Part shown: in pieces, positions 15,325-21,779 of the stretch
How the letters are laid out: every line of letters starts with the position of its first letter
Numbering within the stretch: position 1 is the stretch's first letter
Assembly (NCBI GenBank): GCA_018985225.1
Contig: JADGIF010000089.1
Location: 1-21,779, forward strand
DNA from: Amoeboradix gromovi
Taxonomy: Eukaryota; Sanchytriomycota; Sanchytriomycetes; Sanchytriales; Sanchytriaceae
Length of the DNA: 21,779 nucleotides
Direction: 5' to 3'
The notes under the pieces: generated by a model
What the model saw: the letters and a program-made list of their open reading frames with translations, nothing else
Told to the model about the DNA's origin: nothing
Databases searched by the model: none
Translations under genes and position numbers: made by a program

Positions 15325-16242
15325 TTACCTACAGCCACATGCATTTCCACAAATTTTATAATTTATGTCCGCCTGGAATATTGATCTCATGTTCAAGTAA
15401 TGGATGAGCAAGTGATCGCGTTTGCACTTTTTAAAGAACTTTCTATTGCTGCTTCTGTTCATTCTATTATCACAGATGTCCAGCTTTATTAACTTTACTG
15501 GAGTTCCGCTGATCCAGACTCCGAATGCCGCATCTTCATTACTAATTGGTTCCAGCCATCCGTTGATGTATTGATCAACAATCCATTCAATCACATCGAA
15601 AGAAATGGCATAACCAGCGCCACTAAAATAAGTCGGATAAAAGGTATTCTTGTATTTCGTATTAGCATACACACCAGTCCTATATACTGGAGAATTAGAA
15701 ATTTCACTGCCAACAGCCGTTTGATGTGCAGTTATGTTTAAGTTAGTTTGCAATTTATTGATATTAAGCCACACATCTGTGTCTGTTTTGAACACCCATT
15801 TTATTCCAGTCTCATGCAGAGTGATGTGCCTGTAAATGTGAACCATTTTAGAGGTTAAGTCGTTATAGGCATCTTTGAAGTCACTCAGCAGCACCATGTC
15901 ACCATTTTCTTCCATTTCATTCTTTAAATCTTCAAGTATTGTTACATTTAAATGTAGTACGCCAACATAAAAGTTTAATCTCATATTTGGGTGCAAATCT
16001 AATTTCCAAGTCTTTCTTATTGCGTCTCTGTTTTCAGAATACAGTGGTGCTGAAGGAATCACGATAAATATCTCATTCTGAGTGGTATTAAAATCTGACT
16101 TAGACCTTGGAACACTTGCCTCAAATATTGAAAATCTAACAATTAGCATCACCATTACTAGTACAGAAGTCATTAGTATGCGGCTCACCAGGCTGTACTT
16201 GCGCACTCGCTTGTCTTTTACAAGTATATACTTGTCTGCCAT
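15325..16242 (-). CDS. GT31 family beta-1,3-galactosyltransferase-like protein
   Basis: A 305-residue Golgi type II membrane enzyme predicted to transfer galactose or N-acetylhexosamine in beta-1,3 linkage to glycans. A basic cytosolic N-terminus precedes one membrane anchor (about 20-38). The catalytic domain shows family motifs in order: FIVIPSAPLYSENRDAIRKTW (59-79), DAYNDLTSKM (124-133), KWVFKTDTDVWLN (148-160, metal-binding DxD), YFSGAGYAIS (205-214) and NEDAAFG (235-241). The last two resemble 'YxxGxGYxLS' and 'EDVxxG' of beta3GalT enzymes. Several N-glycosylation sequons are present (for example NTT, NVT). Donor and acceptor cannot be assigned. It is a complete single exon, convergent with the LRR gene. 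Confidence 0.9.
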   Translation of the reverse strand: MADKYILVKDKRVRKYSLVSRILMTSVLVMVMLIVRFSIFEASVPRSKSDFNTTQNEIFIVIPSAPLYSENRDAIRKTWKLDLHPNMRLNFYVGVLHLNVTILEDLKNEMEENGDMVLLSDFKDAYNDLTSKMVHIYRHITLHETGIKWVFKTDTDVWLNINKLQTNLNITAHQTAVGSEISNSPVYRTGVYANTKYKNTFYPTYFSGAGYAISFDVIEWIVDQYINGWLEPISNEDAAFGVWISGTPVKLIKLDICDNRMNRSSNRKFFKKCKRDHLLIHYLNMRSIFQADINYKICGNACGCR

Positions 16243-16426
16243 TTAAAATTAGAATTGGGTGTCAGAGACGTCGAGCAGACCAAAATCACATATAAAAAGA
16301 CGTTTCGCATATCAAAATACGTAACTGAATGATTGCACTTATCAATGGGGCTAGCAACAAATACTCTTTCCGTTAGTTAATGATTATTTATTCCTTAATT
16401 GAATTGATGGCAGGCAGCTAACCTAC

Positions 16427-18344
16427 CTATTTGTTCTTTTCGATAATGCTCATTCTGTATTCTTCGTGCTTGTGCTGCAGCTGCTTGAACCATCGTAGCA
16501 ACTCGTCATAATCTAATTCTACTTTTTTATTCTTGATCCTCTTGTTTCTAAATTAGTACAAAATACGCATCTTGCAAATAATTTATGTTATTTATTGCGT
16601 GCAGTCTTGTCCTTAGAGTCGCGAATGCACTACTTTGGGGCAATATCATCAGAAGTCCATATAGGGCCTTGTATAAATATATATTCTGGTTATCCAGTAA
16701 TTGCAACCTTAGGAATGTAAATATTGGACTTTCAATCAATTGAACCAGTTTGTCTAGTTGAATTAGAAAGTTAACGGTAATTTCTATTTCAGAAAATATA
16801 TTCAATACATCACACGCATGTTCATAAAGCTGACAGATAAGCAACAAGCTAAACAGCGCTATAGGATGATGCGACCAGGCCTTGTATAAAATGGTAAAAA
16901 AATGTAAATCGTTGAGCTCTTGTAAATCCTTGCGTAAGTCTTTAAGATCAGGGCTAGTAATTAGAATTAAGTTGACGTTTTGAACCATTGTTGTGGCCAT
17001 TTCCAAATCTTCTTCAACTGCCAAGGCCTTGTTTAGTCCCAGTAAAAACTTCTTCGGGCCAATTGTAGTAAGTAGCTTGTTGAGGATTAAAACACCTCTT
17101 ACTTCCAATAACCTTCTGTCATTACTAAAGAGCATTAACACGTCGTTAATAAACAATTCATAGTGAATCGCTGTGTCAGCTAGATTGGCGAGTACATGCA
17201 AGGCATAATTGATTACGGATTCAGTGTCATTCAGCAATGCAAATAGCTGTTTTAGTATTGCCTTGTCGACCTTTAAATTAGTGTTTTGGTATATCATCAG
17301 CATCCACTGCAGAGCAACTAACTTGGTCGATTCTACTGCACTTGATAAGTGCAACTGAACAAAAGATAAAATGCCATCCATCATAGCACTCATGCTGCTC
17401 CCTACACCCAACTGCTGATTAGAAATAGCACTTTGAAGCAATGAATACAGTTTGCTGTTCACTTTCATACATGCTGCATTAATTGTGGTAGAAGGACTGC
17501 TTAGCACTGTAAGTAACACATCTAATAGGATGTTACAGTGCTGAATCATGTTAAGTGGTGCTATGTCTATAAAATGAGATAACCAGTCCAGCGCAGTACA
17601 CGTTGTTAATTCGTCCTCATTGCTCACAAATGGCAGAATCAATGGCAACAACATGTCAACATGCTCGGATGTTACATCCTTAATAATGTTGTTAAGGAAG
17701 ACTATGGTAGCCGTTCGTATTTCTTCATTGTCATCAGATGTGTATTTAAACAGGGTGGCCAAAAGCAGCGGCAAATATTCAATTAGTGGGTTATTTGGGA
17801 TAGTGATTAATAATTGCAACCAGCTAAGCATTAAATTACGAACATTTGGATGGATTGCGTACATACGCTCACTAATTACGGGTAAAAGTAACTGAAATTG
17901 AATATCCAAGTCTAGTAAAACATCTTTCAGTAATCTATCAAGCAATTCAGCGCCTAATCTACATTGGGTATCAGGATCACTTGCTAACTTAGCGATGTTG
18001 TCTATTGTTGTATGTAATATACAGTATTTTGTGTGCTTAATTATGTTGTACAAACTTTCACAAGCGTAAAATCGCATTTTCGGATCCAGATCATCGAAGC
18101 ATCCCATAACCAACACCATCCATTCATTTAAGTCATTTTTTGGTACTTCAGTCGCCATGCAAATGCTTGTCAATCCTAGGCATCCGCCACTTTTCTGGTT
18201 TGTGCTAGAATTGGGATGCAGCAACTGTTTTAACTGCTCCACTAGATCTCTAGACTTTTCATAATCTGTGTATAACTTTTCTATTTCTTGGGCGGCCAAT
18301 TTGCGTCTATCGTACTGCTTGTCTGTCAGTTTTTTCAGATCCAT
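16427..18344 (-). CDS. VAC14: VAC14, scaffold of the PIKfyve/Fab1 complex
   Basis: HEAT-repeat scaffold that assembles the Fab1/PIKfyve kinase and Fig4 phosphatase on endosomes or vacuoles for PI(3,5)P2 turnover. Exon 1 is 18344-16567, the intron is 16566-16548 (19 nt) and exon 2 is 16547-16427, giving 632 residues. The ATG at 18344 (MDLKKLTDKQYDRRKLAAQEIEKL) matches the family start; an upstream in-frame ATG at 18407 adds an unlikely 21 residues. Family strings include GGCLGLTSICMA, DLDPKMRFYACESLYNI, HPNVRNLMLSWL and near the end SPIFTFLRLQLLDNQNIYLYKALYGLLMILPQSSAFATLRTRL. Exon 2 supplies the conserved C-terminus (DYDELLRWFKQLQHKHEEYR), recovered only by splicing. It is 184 bp upstream of the GT31 start on the same strand. 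Confidence 0.93.
16548..16566 (-). other. 19-nt spliceosomal intron (VAC14)
   Basis: On the minus strand it reads GTATTTTGTACTAATTTAG. It is phase 2 (GC|A), with a yeast-like TACTAAT branch element and the ending ACTAAT-TTAG. Removal joins LQDA to NKRIKNKKVELDYDELLRWF, the expected VAC14 C-terminus. Retention runs into the TAG at the intron end and truncates the last 39 residues. Confidence 0.92.
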
Positions 18345-18925
18345 AAGAATTAAAATGCAACAAAAATTAAATGCGGTATCCTTAATATCGAATATACTCT
18401 GCAACAATCAGACAAAATTTCTTGAAAAATATCTCAAAAGATGGGCTAGTCAATTACTAAGCTCTTGTATACTATCACATATGCTTTTGGTGAATACTTT
18501 TTACTAATTATACTTACTATTTGTGATATCATATTTTATAGTCGTTAGCCAAAATATTCCCAGCGTGGAATCAGCCTTTCTTGAGTGATTGTGTTATTGA
18601 TAATTTAGGTGTTAGTATAATAGTCTGCTATGATATTTATACTATAGTTCTGGATACCAATTCTGACTGATGTTTGGATATCAAATTCGATATTTTACAC
18701 CTTTACTCTCATCAGGTTTTCTAATCATTAATTTTGACAGTTTCTTCGGCTTCTTGGCTTATGTAGGATACGCATAGTTTATCATGTCAAAGAAGCAGGG
18801 TAGAGTTTATAGTACTGGACTTATTCACTTCCTAGGAAGAGCAAAATAGAAGTGAACAAAAAGTTGTGTTTATTAAGAGCTTTTACTTTAAGCTAGCCGC
18901 ACATAAAATTATTGCTCGCCAACTT
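18345..18925. other. Spacer upstream of VAC14
   Basis: About 580 bp between the VAC14 start and the CEP164-like stop, both minus strand. No gene, repeat copy or clear TATA box was recognised. A short inverted repeat (AGTATAA ... TTATACT, near 18614-18645) is weak and probably chance. Confidence 0.35.
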
Positions 18926-20446
18926 CTATTTATATTTTGATAAAAAGGTGTTAAGCCAAATACTATGTTTCTCAATTCTGTCTTCTATATGGCCCAGTCC
19001 GTTGCCGATGTAAGTTTCTTCTTCTTCATGCACTGCCTGATGAAATCTTGGAGTCTGTTCTTGACTAAAAGCGTTTCGAATATTCATAAGCCTTTCCTGA
19101 TCTGCAGAATCACTTTTTTCAATATCAATTTTAGTTGTATTGGTTTTCAAACTGGCTACTTCTTTTTCTAGCATAGCCACTTTGAAGGTAATGTCATCTA
19201 TGTTTAAGGATCGTTGTTTATCCATTGTGGATTTCAGAACTTTTATTTCTGTTTGGAGTTCTACTAGGTCAGTAGTAATGGCTGAAAAAGAATCATCTAT
19301 TATTCTTTTGCTATTTTGGGTTTCTGATGATATTAAAGATTGTTTTAATTCGTTTAGACTCTTATTGAAGTTACCGTTTAAAGTCTTCTCAAGCTCTTTC
19401 ACGGAATCCATTAAAGCCTCCTGAATCTCTAGCTTAATGGAATCATTGGTCATTTTTTGGCTTGATATTCTTTCATCAATAAAGCCTTCTAAACTAATTT
19501 GTAACTTATAATTCAAAATTTCAAACTCTTTTCTCATATTTTCCTTTTCTAAACTAAACTTTTGATTTAAAAAAATCTCCATAGAGTCTTTTACACCTTC
19601 CCCATGATCATTCAGTTTATATCTACTTGTTATATCATATATTGAGGTTACTTTTTCAATTTTACCCAGTGTCGAATCTTGTCTATTCAATGAACCAGAA
19701 TTTTCTCTTTTTATTTTAGTATCAGCTGCAGGCGTGAGCACAACAGCAGGTTCCAATTTAAAAATTTCTTCTGCAGTTTTCGGTCTTCGACATGGAGATG
19801 GATCTTGCGTAATCCTTTTCAGGGTTTTTGTTTTCCATCGCGGCTCTAATTCATTTTCGACTGTGTCAATAGATATAGTAGGTTTATGTTCTTTTCTGCT
19901 AGCACTTGATGCCTCTCTCAACACAGATTTTGTCGCAGTACTTGTAGCTAGCGAATATTTGTTACTGTTCTTCTGCTTTGCTAATGGTGGTAGGTTGTTA
20001 ATAGCCTGAACGCTTTCGCTTTCAATTATAGTGTTTGCAAGATTTGAAGAATTTGTTGGCTTTTTAACATTACTATTGTCACTACTTAGCAGATCTAAAA
20101 TATCTTGTTTATCGCTTTTAAGATCCTCGGCAGCATCGCTCTTTTTTGCATCAGAGTATTCTATCTTGCAGATGTTGTCATTAGGGTGCTCCCATTGGGA
20201 CATTTTGGTTAACGCATTGTAGTAGTATATTAACCCGTTTTTGTCTTCGATAGGACTCCAATTAATTGGAAGTTTGCTAGTTAGACCTTTTTCAGCAATA
20301 TAGTAGTATTTTTTCTCTTTAATTCCCAATACTGTGGCATATTCCTCTATTTCTTCTGCGGTCGGTTTATGATGAATTTCATCTAAAACATGCATTGGCC
20401 TAATACGATTGAAAAAACTTTTCCCGTTTATAGCGCTAATATTCAT
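18926..20446 (-). CDS. CEP164: CEP164-like centriolar distal-appendage protein
   Basis: Homologue of CEP164, which docks basal bodies to the membrane at the start of ciliogenesis. The N-terminus carries the diagnostic module KPTAEEIEEYATVLGI...AEKGLTSKLPINWSPIEDKNGLIYYYNALTKMSQWEHP (residues 27-88). This is the 'PTxEEIxEYAxxLGI' helix followed by a WW domain with Trp63, the Tyr triplet 74-76, Trp85 and Pro88. A disordered Ser/Lys-rich middle follows, then long coiled coil (about 290-440). The protein has 506 residues against more than 1,400 in human; short forms occur in protists. It implies the organism builds a flagellum or keeps a basal body. It is a single exon; no acceptor-like motif suggests extra 5' exons. 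Confidence 0.88.
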   Translation of the reverse strand: MNISAINGKSFFNRIRPMHVLDEIHHKPTAEEIEEYATVLGIKEKKYYYIAEKGLTSKLPINWSPIEDKNGLIYYYNALTKMSQWEHPNDNICKIEYSDAKKSDAAEDLKSDKQDILDLLSSDNSNVKKPTNSSNLANTIIESESVQAINNLPPLAKQKNSNKYSLATSTATKSVLREASSASRKEHKPTISIDTVENELEPRWKTKTLKRITQDPSPCRRPKTAEEIFKLEPAVVLTPAADTKIKRENSGSLNRQDSTLGKIEKVTSIYDITSRYKLNDHGEGVKDSMEIFLNQKFSLEKENMRKEFEILNYKLQISLEGFIDERISSQKMTNDSIKLEIQEALMDSVKELEKTLNGNFNKSLNELKQSLISSETQNSKRIIDDSFSAITTDLVELQTEIKVLKSTMDKQRSLNIDDITFKVAMLEKEVASLKTNTTKIDIEKSDSADQERLMNIRNAFSQEQTPRFHQAVHEEEETYIGNGLGHIEDRIEKHSIWLNTFLSKYK

Positions 20447-20977
20447 CTGTGAATCCAGGATAGTTCTGTTATCATGGAATTGACCCTAATTAGATGCTAT
20501 TCCTGTCATAGAGAATGAATAATTTCTAAAAAGAACTTAAGGAGCCATCCATCCTGCATTACTCTACATATAAATAATTTTCGCGAATTCATATTTGTCT
20601 TAATGGGCTCTGTTGAATTCCGTAAAGCTACTTTTTTAACGAAAAGATCGCTTTATAAAATACTCTACGAAAACGCCCCAACCATCACTGCAAATAAGAC
20701 TATTTGACTGTTTTAGATAGCACTTGATACTTAATAGATTACCATCCATTCCGATCAGCTCTCAAATACCAAACATTAGAAACCATCCACTAGTAGTTAC
20801 TAGATGAGAGTTATTCAACATTCACAACGGCTACATCATACTTTATATGAAATGTTCGTAGAAAGGTAGTTCATCCAGTCGGAACTGAATATCGGTTTTA
20901 AGTACCGGTTTAGTTAGCTGCGCCCCTGTTGTAATTTAGCATTAAAAATAACATCTAGCTTTTATTTAATTAGCAAA
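20447..20977. other. Spacer upstream of the CEP164-like gene
   Basis: About 530 bp without a recognisable gene, tRNA or repeat copy. It presumably contains the CEP164-like promoter on the minus strand. Nothing else is supported. Confidence 0.35.
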
Positions 20978-21223
20978 ATGGGTCGAGCTTGATTGAAATT
21001 CCCTATGCTAAAGAATATCTGTCACTTACGATTACTTGACAATTACAAATTTTATCCACATATGGCAGTAGCTCTGCACGAAGCGGATAAGAACTGCAGT
21101 ATTGTTTCTGCAACAGCTGGTAATTTTAACTACGAAAAAGTTTGTGGCAATATTTCCAAATTGTTTGGAAAGGTATTTGATAATCACTATACTGTGCTAA
21201 ATATTCATCCAACATTCTCTTAG
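20978..21223 (+). pseudogene. Broken coding fragment, unknown family
   Basis: An ATG at 20978 (MGRA) meets an in-frame TGA at 20990-20992. The same frame is then open for 76 codons to a stop at 21221-21223, with a protein-like composition (LDNYKFYPHMAVALHEADKN, SATAGNFNYEKVCGNISKLF). A second coding-like stretch follows in another frame (about 21197-21310: CGHVIGLIRKCQFDEQ, NNDLELFFSD). The nonsense codon and frame change suggest a decayed gene. I recognise no family, and chance open frame remains possible. Confidence 0.25.
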
Positions 21224-21712
21224 CAATCAATGTGGTCATGTAATCGGATTAATCAGGAAGTGTCAATTTGACGAACAAAACAATGATTTGGAGTTGTTTT
21301 TTAGTGATTAGGGTAGTCACGGGCGAAAAGTTATATTTTCAAAATTCCTATATCAGAGGAATTTACAAATACATTGTGGCTAGAAACAGTTTACTCAAAA
21401 AAAAGACGCATAGCACAGTGTAACACTAAATAAATATTTCTGTACATTTATCATCTTTCTACATCAACACGACTGTAATAATAGAGAGCATTGATTGGGA
21501 TACATCAAGTGCCTTTGAAACAGTTGACCAAGCTCCTTTTAGAAGAAATCGAGCATCCGAGGTGAAAAAGATGTAATAAGGCACTATAAGCTGAAATAAA
21601 CTGAATATATTAAAGTCGCTGTTCTCTTAGATCCTAACATCAATAATCTGAAATCGATCGCATCTACTAGTGCTTTTGCAACATAGATTCACACCAAGCC
21701 ATATAATATCGA
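21224..21712. other. Gene-poor right end
   Basis: No intact gene is visible. It may hold further decayed pieces of the fragment at 20978-21223, including a 47-codon frame from ATG 21281. The sequence is AT-rich and leads into a tandem repeat. Confidence 0.3.
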
Positions 21713-21779
21713 GTCACACATTGGTGCAAAGTCACAACACATTGATGCAAAGTCACAACACATTGATGCAAAGTCACAA
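21713..21779 (+). repeat. 21-bp tandem repeat running off the window
   Basis: The unit is GTCACAACACATTGATGCAAA (21 bp; one base over twenty is shown only as the unit name GTCACAACAC plus ATTGATGCAAA). An 18-bp variant lacking three bases (21713-21730) is followed by two identical 21-bp units (21731-21751, 21752-21772) and seven bases of a fourth at the window edge. The array continues beyond the sequence, so its full size is unknown. Confidence 0.9.

Noticed and set aside
18600-18650. Inverted repeat AGTATAA/TTATACT
   Set aside because: Short, AT-only arms are expected by chance in this composition.
21713-21779. CRISPR array
   Set aside because: The units are directly adjacent with no spacers, and the genome is eukaryotic.

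Overview
The window is nuclear DNA from a small, AT-rich, very compact eukaryotic genome. The best fit is a zoosporic early-diverging fungus or close relative (chytrid, blastoclad, sanchytrid, aphelid or Rozella grade). Four proteins point that way: a CEP164 homologue (a basal-body protein, implying a cilium or flagellum), a DD3-3 family surface protein, a receptor-like phosphodiesterase with a cysteine-rich ectodomain, and a protein carrying a 'TYxPDDYDR' motif that I associate with fungal proteins. This placement is inference; no rRNA gene is present to settle it.

Layout, left to right: transmembrane cyclic-nucleotide phosphodiesterase (+); PIG-L-type GPI deacetylase (-); two-RRM protein (-); short SILK-motif protein (-); DD3-3 homologue (-); BAR-SH3 protein (+); a 1.2 kb spacer with a possible decayed coding stretch; secreted histidine phosphatase (-); DUS2 tRNA-dihydrouridine synthase (+); ABHD4/5-type lipase or acyltransferase (+); TMX-like thioredoxin (+); a 42-residue zinc-finger protein (-); cell-surface LRR protein (+); GT31 glycosyltransferase (-); VAC14 (-); CEP164-like protein (-); then a gene-poor right end with a decayed fragment and a 21-bp tandem repeat.

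The main finding is splicing. Four genes (phosphodiesterase, RRM protein, DD3-3, VAC14) are each split by one GT-AG intron of only 19 or 20 nt. Removing it restores a conserved protein motif exactly in every case. All four share the same 3' end, a CTAAY-like branch site directly followed by NTAG, so the branch A lies at a fixed sixth position from the intron end. No longer intron was needed anywhere.

Compaction shows elsewhere too. Convergent genes end 24 and 41 bp apart, and AATAAA signals overlap stop codons. The spacers carry a dispersed repeat of about 110 bp, seen four times and MITE-like, plus promoter elements.

The genes do not form a pathway. Several serve the cell surface and endomembranes: GPI synthesis, GT31, LRR, DD3-3, TMX, VAC14 and BAR-SH3.
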